A stretch of 34,691 nucleotides of DNA, taken from NCBI GenBank assembly GCA_036756705.1, contig DAIOKN010000024.1:1-34691 (forward strand). Reading direction: 5' to 3'. The position numbers and the translations under genes are program-made. The stretch is from Caproicibacter sp002399225 (GTDB lineage Bacteria; Bacillota; Clostridia; Oscillospirales; Acutalibacteraceae). Of this stretch, positions 15,742 through 22,706 are shown in pieces. The notes under the pieces were generated by a model. It saw nothing but the letters and a program-made list of their open reading frames with translations, made no database searches and was not told the DNA's origin. Every line of letters starts with the position of its first letter. Position 1 is the first letter of the stretch.

Positions 15742-16283
15742 ATTTTCACCCCTCGCTCTAATAATACCACAGAGATTCTAAGAAATGGAGGCGAGAGAAT
15801 GTCGGAAGCGGATACATTTATTCCTATTAATCTTTCCGCATGAGAAAAGCCTCCCGTGGCGGTTCCACGAACGGCTTTCTCCCAAATTTGTTTACCCGAA
15901 ATGCGTTGCAAGCAATTGCCCCGCGCTCTTCTACGCGGTTTTTAAGGAGCCGCAACTCCTGAAAGCACGGCTACAAACCAGATTATTTTACGTGGTCACT
16001 CCACAGTGTTTGCACTTTACGTAAAAGCTGTGCGTGAACCGCACACACTTCTTTTGCAAATGGGCAAAATTTGTTTTTCATTATTGTCCGCCTCCTTTCC
16101 ACCACAAGCCCCTGCCCGTTTTGGGTAATGCCAGATGTGGACGAAAGCAGCAATCCAATACCGGGTTACTGCAAACTGGAAAAATACCGCTGCAAGCCGG
16201 AAGGCAAAAAGCAGAAAAAGAAACGCCCTGAAAACAGTTAGGGTACTGCTTTCAAAGCGTCAGATTGAATCCTTAAAACTTAG

Positions 16284-16424
16284 TTATTTTTTGACGGCTT
16301 GAGCGGGTTTCTTATTCTGGACTTTCTTTTTTGGAGCATTGTTTAATTGCCTTTTTTTCATATCCAATTTGTCTACAAATCTGTCGAATCCCGTAATGTT
16401 AGTTGAAATACTCATTTCCGTCAT
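16284..16424 (-). CDS. Small basic protein, 46 residues, unknown
   Basis: A short minus-strand frame with AGGAAGAAG just ahead of its first ATG; a second ATG lies three codons in. The protein reads SISTNITGFDRFVDKLDMKK and ends in a Lys/Gln/Ala-rich tail (VQNKKPAQAVKK). It could bind nucleic acid, but no family is recognised. The remaining sequence of the 15742-16501 gap shows no convincing gene; a 37-codon plus-strand frame at 16128-16241 (Lys-rich, no ribosome site) is doubtful. Confidence 0.35.
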   Translation of the reverse strand: MTEMSISTNITGFDRFVDKLDMKKRQLNNAPKKKVQNKKPAQAVKK

Positions 16425-16501
16425 CTTCTTCCTAACGTTATTTTAAATCGAAATGAAGAATTTTACAAGGAAGGAAGTGAAATATACGAAGGAGGCTGGA
16501 A

Positions 16502-16930
16502 TATGTCAATGATAACTGGATATAAACGGCGGCCATTGTTGGGATGAACCATTATGTCACGCCTTACATGCTGTGGGCGGACAAAACCGGCCGGCTGCCG
16601 GACAAATCGGACAACGAGGCGATGCGACAGGGTCGGGACCTCGAGCAGTATGTGGCCGACCGGTTCATGGAAGCAATGGGAAAGAAGGTCCGGCGCAGAA
16701 CGTCGATGTTTCACAATCCGGTCTATCCGTTTGCTCATGCAAATATCGACCGGGCGGTCGTCGGTGAACGCGCCGGCCTCGAGTGCAAGACGACCAGCCT
16801 CATGAACCTGAAGAAATTCAAAAATGGCGAATACCCGGAAAACTTTCCGCCGCCGGTCGACGGGCTGCCGCCAACAGACGAGACTTTGAAACAAAACTTT
16901 CCGGGCGGAGGAGCGCAGGATGCGCATTGA
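16502..16930 (+). pseudogene. YqaJ-type phage exonuclease, truncated and frameshifted
   Basis: A GGAGG site and ATG at 16502 start a frame that stops after 14 codons, but the next frame (from 16544) reads as the N-terminal half of a YqaJ/lambda-exonuclease-like viral recombinase. It shows AAIVGMNHYVTPYMLWADKT, then AMRQGRDLEQYVADRF, then AHANIDRAVVGERAGLECKT (nuclease-core acidic and EXK-like residues). Resemblance stops near NLKKFKNGEYPEN, about half the usual length; the remaining codons look like RecT-gene debris in the wrong frame. The N-terminal IGGSD block is also missing. So at least two deletions removed the ends; no activity is expected. Confidence 0.75.
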
Positions 16931-17252
16931 CTTGGCATACCGTTCCGGGCAGATCACGGTAATTCAGGCCCATACCGTTTATGCGAGCGATGAGTTCCAT
17001 TATGAGTTTGGTCTTGACCCAAAGCTGAAGCATGTTCCCGCCAAAGGCGGATTTGACTTTGCCATGAAACTGACTGCCGTTGCGCTCAATAACATCGAGC
17101 ATTTTGGGGCCCAGAGGCTGGATGCGCTAAAAAAAGAATGTCAGCGCCTGATGGACGAGGAGGTCGGGCCGGATCCTGAATTTGCTTCCAGTCAGCTGCA
17201 GAGGCGGATTGATCAGATCCGGAAGGGCAATAAAAAACAGCCGCCCGGTTAA
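16920..17252 (+). pseudogene. RecT fragment fused to another phage gene end
   Basis: An open frame of 110 codons with GGAGGAG ahead of its ATG. Residues 2-41 (IDLAYRSGQITVIQAHTVYA, then EFHYEFGLDPKLKHVPA) match an internal stretch of RecT-family single-strand annealing proteins. From about 43 onward (FDFAMKLTAVALNNIEHFGA to the end) the sequence is unrelated and resembles a small phage protein of unknown role. The RecT N-terminus is missing. This looks like a deletion that joined two genes; the fused frame is open and could be translated, but RecT function is not expected. It ends inside the terminator of the converging cold-shock gene. Confidence 0.65.
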
Positions 17253-17261
17253 GGACGGCTG
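17232..17261 (-). terminator. Terminator of the cold-shock gene
   Basis: On the minus strand CAGCCGTCC pairs with GGGCGGCTG (one wobble) around a six-base loop and is followed by TTTTTTA. It lies about 55 bases past the csp stop and overlaps the end of the RecT-fusion frame. Confidence 0.75.
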
Positions 17262-17316
17262 ATAAGGGAGAAGGAAGAAAGATTTTGCCAATTAAAGGCG
17301 GCACAAAGCTGAAAGC

Positions 17317-17526
17317 TTATACGACGCGTACATTTGCCGCACGCAGTTTGCCATTACGGGCATCTGTTTCCGTATCGTATACAACCTTTTGACCTTCATT
17401 CAAAGACTTATAGCCGTCGGACTGAATAGCAGAAAAATGTACAAAGACATCTTCTCCACCATCGTCGTTAGAAATAAATCCATAGCCTTTGTCTGCGTTA
17501 AACCATTTTACCGTACCGTTATTCAT
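17317..17526 (-). CDS. Cold-shock protein (CspA family)
   Basis: A 69-residue single cold-shock domain, the standard length. RNP1 is KGYGFI (about 14-19) and RNP2 is VFVHF (about 29-33); the start MNNGTVKWFNADKGYGFI is typical. Such proteins bind single-stranded RNA or DNA and melt RNA structure at low temperature or during stress. The ATG at 17526 has GGAGGT seven bases ahead; the frame stays open 51 codons upstream but those codons overlap promoter elements. It is intact, oriented against the phage genes, and has its own promoter, palindromes and terminator. It may be cargo of the prophage or host DNA left by rearrangement. Confidence 0.95.
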   Translation of the reverse strand: MNNGTVKWFNADKGYGFISNDDGGEDVFVHFSAIQSDGYKSLNEGQKVVYDTETDARNGKLRAANVRVV

Positions 17527-17557
17527 ATTAGGTACCTCCATAGATATATTCGTATCC

Positions 17558-17587
17558 ATTGTATAAAAAAACTCACATTTTTGTAAA
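17558..17587 (-). promoter_or_regulatory. Promoter of the cold-shock gene
   Basis: On the minus strand TTTACA (17587-17582) and TATACA/TACAAT (17565-17558) are 16-18 bp apart. The leader before the ATG would be about 25-30 bases. The -35 lies inside the left arm of the inverted repeat described separately. Confidence 0.6.
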
Positions 17588-17622
17588 TCTTCACAATGTG
17601 AATGACTTACAAAAAATGTGAG
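17572..17622. repeat. Nested inverted repeats over the csp promoter
   Basis: CTCACATTTTTGTAA (17572-17586) is repeated inverted as TTACAAAAAATGTGAG (17607-17622), one base longer. Between them lies TTCACAATGTGAA (17590-17602), itself palindromic apart from its centre. The left arm covers the -35 of csp, so a repressor or activator site is likely. The protein that would bind is unknown. Confidence 0.55.
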
Positions 17623-17733
17623 ACAATTCGTACATTTAGAATACTTGCTTACTATAACATAGCCACGTAAAAATAGCAATGGGAATCCATAAAAAATTTC
17701 AAGTTTAGTTCATGTGAGAAAGAATGACGGCTC

Positions 17734-18044
17734 ATGACGGTCGATGAAGTGAAGAAGCAGCTGAAAATATGCCGGGGGACCGCACGGCCTCCATGGCGCT
17801 CTCTGACCAGGCAAAATATTACGACGATGAAGTCACACGCGGTGCCACAAGCGGATTGTTCATCTGCGGGACGCAAAGAATTGACTGGGCGTTGCGCTGG
17901 GGAAGCTGGACCCGGCCGACGTGGAAAAAGATCGCGGACAAGGTAAATTACAGTGAGAGCCGGGTTAAGCAGGTGGCGGGCGCTGCCATCTTGCGGTTAG
18001 CCATGACATCCGATCAGGTGGTATTCCCAGGAATGGTGCGCTGA
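17734..18044 (+). pseudogene. Phage late-regulator-like remnant
   Basis: MTVDEVKKQLKICR at 17734 begins like small phage transcription regulators, but the frame shifts. The continuation from 17769 reads AKYYDDEVTRGATSGLFI and then WKKIADKVNYSESRVKQVAG, with an HTH-like end resembling ArpU/sigma region 4-like proteins placed before terminase genes. Family assignment is tentative. At least one frameshift near 17770 makes it a probable pseudogene. Its position ahead of the terminase fragment fits. Confidence 0.4.
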
Positions 18045-18260
18045 AAAAGCGGGTGCAACTCCCGTGGGCCGCACCAGTGAGGTGCCGTTGACGAGGCATG
18101 AGTAAGTTTATCTGCTCTAAACCGATAGGCAGCAGTGACGAGCGAAAGAATCACTTGCGAGAGATAACGCATAGTATTTCTCACCCGACGCTGTGTGCGG
18201 ATTATAATACACACAAATTTAACAGCCGCCCGGATTCACATTGCACGGGCGGCCTTCCAT

Positions 18261-18289
18261 TTGACAGATATACCCGAATGTGTTATTAT
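18261..18289 (+). promoter_or_regulatory. Promoter upstream of the candidate phage RNA
   Basis: TTGACA (18261-18266), exactly 17 bp, then TATTAT (18284-18289). No protein frame starts downstream before the terminase fragment; transcription would run into a structured non-coding stretch. Confidence 0.65.
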
Positions 18290-18295
18290 TATCAC

Positions 18296-18501
18296 GTTGG
18301 AAATATCCACAAGCCTATCTTTTCATGCTAAGCCGAAGGCGTTTATTCGGTGTTAAGGCCATTCTGAACTGTTCCTATTGGTCCGAACAAAAGCAGGTAT
18401 AGCAGTCGATAACCCGGGCGTTACACGGGACAAAATATTATCGGGCATTCGGTTATTCCGGGTGCCTTTTCATTCGGGACGACCTTCGGGCCGTCCTTTT
18501 T
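18296..18501 (+). ncRNA. Candidate structured RNA upstream of terminase
   Basis: About 205 bases between a good promoter and a terminator-like hairpin, with no usable reading frame. Several local hairpins are visible, including GCCGAA near 18331 with TTCGG downstream, GGCA..CGG..CCG..TGCC at about 18443-18465 and the final stem at 18477-18496. Non-coding stretches of this kind occur just before terminase genes in Firmicute prophages. Function is unknown; the call rests on structure and context only. Confidence 0.35.
18477..18501 (+). terminator. Hairpin with T-run before the terminase fragment
   Basis: GGACGACC-TTCG-GGCCGTCC with one mismatch, followed by five T. Confidence 0.55.
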
Positions 18502-18528
18502 CATGACTGTTTTCGGGAGGTGACAGCC

Positions 18529-18654
18529 ATGATCAACAAGCAGGAGCGTTTCTGCGAAGAATATCTCATAGACCGGAACGCGACACAGGCGTCACCGCCG
18601 ACCGGGTTGTCCGGGAACTGGCCCTTTTCCATTGAATTAACTCCATTTGTGTAG
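18529..18654 (+). pseudogene. Terminase small subunit, truncated after about 21 codons
   Basis: With GGGAGGTG ahead of the ATG, it begins MINKQERFCEEYLIDRNATQ, the usual start of a phage terminase small subunit (DNA packaging, binds pac/cos). Family resemblance ends there; the frame runs another 20 codons into unrelated sequence and stops. The break coincides with the start of the methyltransferase unit, so the rest of the packaging and structural genes were lost by deletion or replacement. Confidence 0.72.
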
Positions 18655-18660
18655 TACAGT
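18632..18660 (+). promoter_or_regulatory. Promoter of the methyltransferase gene
   Basis: TTGAAT (18632-18637), 17 bp, TACAGT (18655-18660), lying in the tail of the terminase fragment frame and 26 bases before the methyltransferase ATG. Confidence 0.5.
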
Positions 18661-18686
18661 AATATCGAAAAGGAGATGCTGAGAAA

Positions 18687-19346
18687 ATGACAGAGGCAAT
18701 GGCATGGGATTGGGAAGTATCGAAAGATAAAACATGGCTGAACCCGAGCGAGGAAAGTTATTACCTTGCAACGCGATGGAAAAAGCAGGGCAGAAAGTCT
18801 ATCCTTGATCTTGGGTGCGGGCTGGGCAGGCATGCCATTTTATTTGCAAAAAACGGTTTTTCAGTTTGCGGGGTGGATTTATCTTCGGAAGGTATCAGCC
18901 ATATGATGCAGTGGGCTGAACATGAACATGTGCAAGTTGATTCAAAAGAGGCAGATATGATGAGTCTGCCATTTCCGAATGATTCTTTTGACTGCGTTTT
19001 TGCTTTTCATGTCATTTATCACTGTGACACGCAGGGGATGCGGAAGGTCATTGAAGAGATGAAGCGTGTTTTGAAGCCAGGCGGGGAACTGTTTTGTACT
19101 CTTTACTCGAAAGATACATTGTCATATCGCAATCAGTCTTATCCTAAAGTTGACGATAACACTTTGATTAAAATGGAAGAAGGCCCCGAAAAGGGCATCC
19201 CTCATTTTTTTGCCGATTTAGATGATGTCTTAAAGCTGTTTTCTGATTTTCGAATCATTGAAGTACGCCATAAGGATGATTGCTACCATGATAACCAGAA
19301 ACATGATTTTAAACATTATTTTGTTTTGGCAGAAAAAACTGTTTAA
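18687..19346 (+). CDS. Class I SAM-dependent methyltransferase
   Basis: A 219-residue protein with a complete Rossmann methyltransferase core. Motif I is ILDLGCGLGRHA (about 39-50), the acidic end of strand two is VCGVDLSS (57-64), motif II-like FDCVFAFHVIYHCD is near 102-115 and LKPGG follows at about 130. It resembles the TehB/Methyltransf_11 type that acts on small molecules; the substrate is not predictable. AAAAGGAG precedes the ATG. The gene has a more AT-rich look than its neighbours and starts where the phage terminase is broken, ending near a possible attachment site. It is likely cargo acquired by the prophage, or host DNA joined during decay. Confidence 0.88.
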   Translation: MTEAMAWDWEVSKDKTWLNPSEESYYLATRWKKQGRKSILDLGCGLGRHAILFAKNGFSVCGVDLSSEGISHMMQWAEHEHVQVDSKEADMMSLPFPNDSFDCVFAFHVIYHCDTQGMRKVIEEMKRVLKPGGELFCTLYSKDTLSYRNQSYPKVDDNTLIKMEEGPEKGIPHFFADLDDVLKLFSDFRIIEVRHKDDCYHDNQKHDFKHYFVLAEKTV

Positions 19347-19424
19347 AACTAATATCTGTGACCTCCATTTATTCTTGCCATTTTATCCACACTTTCAACT
19401 AAGCTATCAACATATTGAACTTAA

Positions 19425-19439
19425 AAGTTCAAGCTTGTC
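19425..19439. repeat. Degenerate copy of the tRNA-Pro T-arm, possible attR
   Basis: AAGTTCAAGCTTGTC equals the tRNA stretch AAGTTCAAGTCTTGTC except for one missing T; CGGAC follows a few bases later, as in the tRNA end. Its place just past the last phage-associated gene fits an attachment site, but a match this short could be chance. Confidence 0.3.
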
Positions 19440-19487
19440 TATATCATGCGGACGACCCTTCGGCCGTCTGCTCTTTCCGGCCATTAA

Positions 19488-19533
19488 AAAAATCCGCATG
19501 AATGCAGAAGATTCAGCATTCATGCGGATTTTT
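19488..19533. terminator. Bidirectional terminator
   Basis: A perfect 18-bp stem (AAAAATCCGCATGAATGC and complement) around a ten-base loop, with T-runs in both directions. It separates the methyltransferase from the converging hydrolase. Confidence 0.85.
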
Positions 19534-19565
19534 CGGTTGAAAAAGCGGCTCTGGGGTCCTACTGT

Positions 19566-20363
19566 TCAGGCTTGCTTTTTTATGAAATCGGTCACAATCT
19601 TATTAAAGCGTTCCGATTCTTCAAAGAACATGAGATGACCGGTTTCCGGAAAAACTTCTACGCTTGCCTGCGGCAACATTTTGGCGGTCGCTTGTACAAG
19701 CTTCGGGTTGAAAAAGCTTTTGCCGCCGGAAATGACAAGTGCGGGAAGATCAATGCTTGGGAGAACGTCGCTCCAGTCGGTGACCATGTGGTTGTAAAAC
19801 AGCCGGCCGGCGAACCCTGGCTCGACTTTGCAGCTTGATTCGATCAGGTCAGAAACGTCATTTTCTTTGTAAATGACGATTCCGTTGATGAAATCACGGA
19901 GGGTTTTCTGCTTATCCGCCGCCAGCGCGCCCATGAAGTCGACGGTTTGCTGGTAATTCAGAAGGCGGCTCGGATTCTGAGGGGTATCAAGGCCAAGGGC
20001 GGGCTCGTCCACAAAAATGAATTTGGACAGCCGGTCTTCCTGGAACAGATCCCAGTAAGCCCATCCGACGGAACAGCCCATCGACCAGCCCAGGTATACG
20101 GCGTCTGAGATATTGAGCTGCACAAGAAGTTCATGCACATCGGTTGCCAGCCGTGAAACACGGGGGCCTTTTGTAGTCTTTTCCGATTCTCCATGGCCCC
20201 GAAGATCGATTGCAGTGACTCTGAACTGCTTTGCCAACACTGGAATATTCCTTTTAAAATAAAGACTTGAACATCCATAACCGTGGACCATCACGAGGTC
20301 TTTTCCACTGCCGGTTTGGGTGTAGGCAATTTTGACTCCGTCTGAAGTAGTAATTGTTTGCAT
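19566..20363 (-). CDS. Alpha/beta hydrolase
   Basis: A 265-residue single-domain hydrolase of the MhpC/haloperoxidase-like group. Visible are the oxyanion loop VHGYG (26-30), DLRGHGES (53-60), the nucleophile elbow GWSMG with S94, and the catalytic histidine in TGHLMFF (H243). The usual acid after strand six or seven, normally in a GxxD motif, reads ISGGKSFFNP here, with serine where Asp is expected; the acid may be placed elsewhere. Substrate unknown; esterase or lactonase activities are common in the group. GGAGGGAG stands before the ATG. Single gene. Confidence 0.88.
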   Translation of the reverse strand: MQTITTSDGVKIAYTQTGSGKDLVMVHGYGCSSLYFKRNIPVLAKQFRVTAIDLRGHGESEKTTKGPRVSRLATDVHELLVQLNISDAVYLGWSMGCSVGWAYWDLFQEDRLSKFIFVDEPALGLDTPQNPSRLLNYQQTVDFMGALAADKQKTLRDFINGIVIYKENDVSDLIESSCKVEPGFAGRLFYNHMVTDWSDVLPSIDLPALVISGGKSFFNPKLVQATAKMLPQASVEVFPETGHLMFFEESERFNKIVTDFIKKQA

Positions 20364-20617
20364 GACCGTACTCCCTCCATTAAAATAGTATGGTTGTCAC
20401 TAAAAGCATTTACCATCGACTGCACTTTCTGTGCTTATTATATGGCGCGTTTTCATTTTAAAACGTAATATGGCGAATATAGACGGATAAATTCATCAAA
20501 GTGCATCTGGACTTGTTCTGATGCGGAAAAATCAAGAAATTCTGAACCAAAAGCGGTTGTTGCAGTTTCATATGCCAACGGTCAAACGGAAATTATTGTG
20601 TCCGGAGAAATCTTTTA

Positions 20618-20644
20618 ACATATTATAAGAATAAACAATACACA
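20618..20644 (+). promoter_or_regulatory. Possible sigma-E-like promoter of the cwlJ-gerQ pair
   Basis: ACATATT (20618-20624) and AATACACA (20637-20644) resemble the sporulation sigma-E -35 (KMATATT) and -10 (CATACANT) elements, with a 12-bp spacer, slightly short. No good sigma-A promoter is seen here. Apart from this the 20364-20663 gap holds nothing recognisable. Confidence 0.25.
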
Positions 20645-20663
20645 AACGGAAATGAGGATTTCT

Positions 20664-21110
20664 ATGCCATACAATAATAAAGAACTGCTTGCAAGACTGA
20701 TCCAGTGTGAAGCGGGCGGCGAGGGTGACAACGGCATGTACGGAATGGCGTCTGTGCTTGTAAACCGCACAAATGTCCCATACGGAGAATTTTTCCGCGT
20801 AAGCAATGGAGGCGACATCCGGGCCATTATGGAGCAGCCGGGACAGTTTACCTGCATGAAAACGAGCGTGGGGGGTGCTTACAACTCTCAGAATATCTAT
20901 AACATGGATCCGCAGGAGATTCACTATGAGATAGCGGACTGGGCACTTGCCAATAATACGTTCAACGCCGTGGGAAACTCTCTTTTTTACTATAATCCTT
21001 ACAGTCCGACATGCGCCAGCTATTTCCCGCCGGGCGGAGTCGGCATTATCTACACGCGGATCAATCATCACTGCTTTTATGCGCCAACTCAAAAGTACGC
21101 AAAGACATAA
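20664..21110 (+). CDS. cwlJ: Spore cortex-type cell wall hydrolase (CwlJ/SleB family)
   Basis: A 148-residue protein consisting only of the Hydrolase_2 (SleB/CwlJ catalytic) domain, as in Bacillus CwlJ (about 142 residues), without the signal peptide and peptidoglycan-binding domain of SleB. ARLIQCEAGGEGDNGMYGMA (about 9-28) carries the conserved glutamate, and VLVNRTNVPYGEFF follows; NALFYYNP-like NSLFYYNPYSPTCASYFP is near 112-130. CwlJ-type enzymes sit in the spore coat region and degrade cortex peptidoglycan on germination. The ATG at 20664 follows GAGG; an in-frame ATG four codons earlier overlaps that site. A GerQ-like gene follows after 18 bases, as in Bacillus, which supports the CwlJ assignment. 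Confidence 0.82.
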   Translation: MPYNNKELLARLIQCEAGGEGDNGMYGMASVLVNRTNVPYGEFFRVSNGGDIRAIMEQPGQFTCMKTSVGGAYNSQNIYNMDPQEIHYEIADWALANNTFNAVGNSLFYYNPYSPTCASYFPPGGVGIIYTRINHHCFYAPTQKYAKT

Positions 21111-21128
21111 AAAGTGAGGTGAAAGAAA

Positions 21129-21692
21129 TTGAATCCACAGATTCCAGATTACAGTGCAAACTATTCGGTTGCAGGGCCCTGCATGCCTTGCCAACAGCAG
21201 GCGGGTAGAGTCAGTCAGAATTCCATGGCGGTCCAGGCAGCGGACGGGACAAAAGCCGGCGCTCCCCCGCCGGAAAATTCCATGCAGGGTGGGACCGTTC
21301 AGATGCAGATGCAAACTCAGATGCAGCCACAGGCTCAGGCTCAAATGAATAGAATTCCTTCCGCCATACAGCAGCCGGCGATCCGGGATGCCGTTTTGGG
21401 AAGTTCAGGCCGTCAGACTACCGCGCCGGCTGCTCAGACGATGCCGATTACCGATACAACGCAGCCGGCGCCCATGACGGTCAACAGCGTCGAATTTTTA
21501 AATGGCTTTTTAAGGACTCAAATCGGGCGGAGAGTGCGGGTGGAGTTTCTGGTTGGCACCAACACTTTTACCGATAAATCCGGTTTGCTGATCGGAGTGG
21601 GTGCAAACTATATTTTGCTGCGCGAAGCGGAGTCGGATGATATTCTAACCTGTGATTTCTTTAACATAAAGTTCGTAACCATTTATTACTGA
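21129..21692 (+). CDS. GerQ-like spore coat protein
   Basis: A 187-residue protein in two parts. Residues 1-115 are low-complexity and Gln/Met/Pro/Ala-rich (for example QMQMQTQMQPQAQAQM), with a CMPC pair near 18-21. Residues 118-187 form a compact beta-rich domain beginning SVEFLNGFLRTQIGRRVRVE and ending FFNIKFVTIYY. This matches the plan of Bacillus GerQ, a Gln-rich coat protein that is cross-linked by transglutaminase and is needed to localise CwlJ, its operon partner. Similarity of the C-terminal domain is moderate by eye, so the assignment leans on architecture plus the cwlJ neighbour. Start TTG with GAGGTGA eight bases ahead. Confidence 0.6.
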   Translation: MNPQIPDYSANYSVAGPCMPCQQQAGRVSQNSMAVQAADGTKAGAPPPENSMQGGTVQMQMQTQMQPQAQAQMNRIPSAIQQPAIRDAVLGSSGRQTTAPAAQTMPITDTTQPAPMTVNSVEFLNGFLRTQIGRRVRVEFLVGTNTFTDKSGLLIGVGANYILLREAESDDILTCDFFNIKFVTIYY

Positions 21693-21736
21693 TTGATGCG
21701 CTGTGTTTTCTAAAAGCAGGGCGGGTACACCGTAGA

Positions 21737-21773
21737 ATAAAAGCCGTTTTCCATTCGGGGAAACGGCTTTTAT
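21737..21773. terminator. Bidirectional terminator behind the cwlJ-gerQ pair
   Basis: ATAAAAGCCGTTT and AAACGGCTTTTAT form a 13-bp stem with further inner pairs around ATTC; A/T-rich flanks serve both directions. Confidence 0.8.
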
Positions 21774-21830
21774 CATCTGCTGCGGCTTTTCAGCCATGTT
21801 CCGGAAAGCTGCAGCCCTTTGGAAGATATG

Positions 21831-22022
21831 TTATTTTTTATTTTGTCCGTTTAAAGAGGATTTTATATCCTCCATAGTCGGTGCTGTTCCCCGGTTCAAC
21901 CAATGGGCCCGCTCGGCTGCCTCTTCCGGCGTGTACCAGACGCTTTCTGTCTGCCATTGACCGCCTTCGGTAAACAGGCCGACACTCCATTGCCCGGGCT
22001 CAGTCTTTTGGTAGGAATACAT
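21831..22022 (-). CDS. Small hypothetical protein, 63 residues
   Basis: A soluble, acidic to neutral small protein, MYSYQKTEPGQWSVGLFTEG at the N-terminus and PTMEDIKSSLNGQNKK at the end. Its middle (WYTPEEAAERAHWLNRG) suggests one helix after a three-strand sheet rich in tryptophan. AAAGGATG lies about 11 bases before the ATG. The composition looks like a real protein, but I do not recognise the family. It is transcribed toward the terminator shared with the spore pair. Confidence 0.6.
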   Translation of the reverse strand: MYSYQKTEPGQWSVGLFTEGGQWQTESVWYTPEEAAERAHWLNRGTAPTMEDIKSSLNGQNKK

Positions 22023-22097
22023 AAAATAGCAATCATCCTTTCAGAAAAATCGCTTGGAATCATTTTTACTGCGGTAAAACAGGCATTTTCAGCGGAG

Positions 22098-22529
22098 TCA
22101 GTTTTTCCATTTGAACAGCAGCACTCCGCCGATCATCAGGGCAACTCCGGCAAATTTCTGCCAGCAAAAGGGGAGACGGTCGGTGTCGAATAAGCCGCAG
22201 CCGTCAATTAAGGCAGCAACCACCAACTGTGAGATCAGAATTGCCGATGTGGCGACGGTTGGCCCTAAGCCTTTGATGGCAAGCATCACAGAAATCGTAA
22301 TCGCAATTCCCAGAAATCCGCCCAGCAGATAAATTTTATTGACGCCGCCCAACTCGCCTAAATTTCCCTTGCCAAGAAACAACAAGGCGAGAATAGACAG
22401 AAGAAATGCCACGCCCTGCACAAGCACATTGGATTCGTATAGACCGATGTGCTCGCTCAGGCGTGTGTTCATAACTCCCTGAACGCTCATAGCGGCGCCC
22501 GCCAGAACGCTGAAAAAAATGGCCAGCAT
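22098..22529 (-). CDS. Small DMT-superfamily membrane protein (DUF606/YdcZ type)
   Basis: A 143-residue inner-membrane protein with five hydrophobic helices, one half the size of EamA transporters, as normal for the DUF606 group. Features: FFSVLAGAAMSVQGVMNTRL at the N-terminus, GGFLGIAITISVMLAIKGLG in the middle and FAGVALMIGGVLLFKW at the end. Members often work as homo- or heterodimers; transported compounds are unknown. GGGAGG precedes the ATG. It lies 75 bases beyond the small 63-residue gene on the same strand, so the two may be cotranscribed. Confidence 0.85.
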   Translation of the reverse strand: MLAIFFSVLAGAAMSVQGVMNTRLSEHIGLYESNVLVQGVAFLLSILALLFLGKGNLGELGGVNKIYLLGGFLGIAITISVMLAIKGLGPTVATSAILISQLVVAALIDGCGLFDTDRLPFCWQKFAGVALMIGGVLLFKWKN

Positions 22530-22706
22530 ATCCGAATCCTCCCAAGCAATTCATACGCTAGTATTCTTTCCCCAGATTCGATGCCCATACCCTGAAATTA
22601 TTTTCTGCGTAGCATCCGATTTCGGTACAAAATTCAGAAATTGCAAAACCACAATACTGCCGGTCCCTCCTTTGCGAAAAAAAAGAGGCAAAATTCAAAA
22701 AAATGA

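Larger units (their letters stand above)
13850..19440. mobile_element. Decayed prophage remnant integrated at tRNA-Pro
   Basis: Between the tRNA and a degenerate T-arm copy lie, in normal phage order, an integrase, a repressor, recombination genes (YqaJ exonuclease, RecT), a late regulator-like remnant and a terminase small subunit. Most are frameshifted or truncated, and capsid and tail genes are absent. The repressor pair, the cold-shock gene and the methyltransferase remain open. Boundaries are inferred; the right one depends on a weak repeat. Confidence 0.7.

Noticed and set aside
15842..15882. Imperfect hairpin (GAGAAAAGCC with GGCTTTCTC) right of the repressor
   Set aside because: Bulge, mismatches and no T-run; no gene ends there, so no function was assigned.
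16463..16957. 164-codon minus-strand frame over the YqaJ remnant
   Set aside because: Antisense of recognisable exonuclease sequence.
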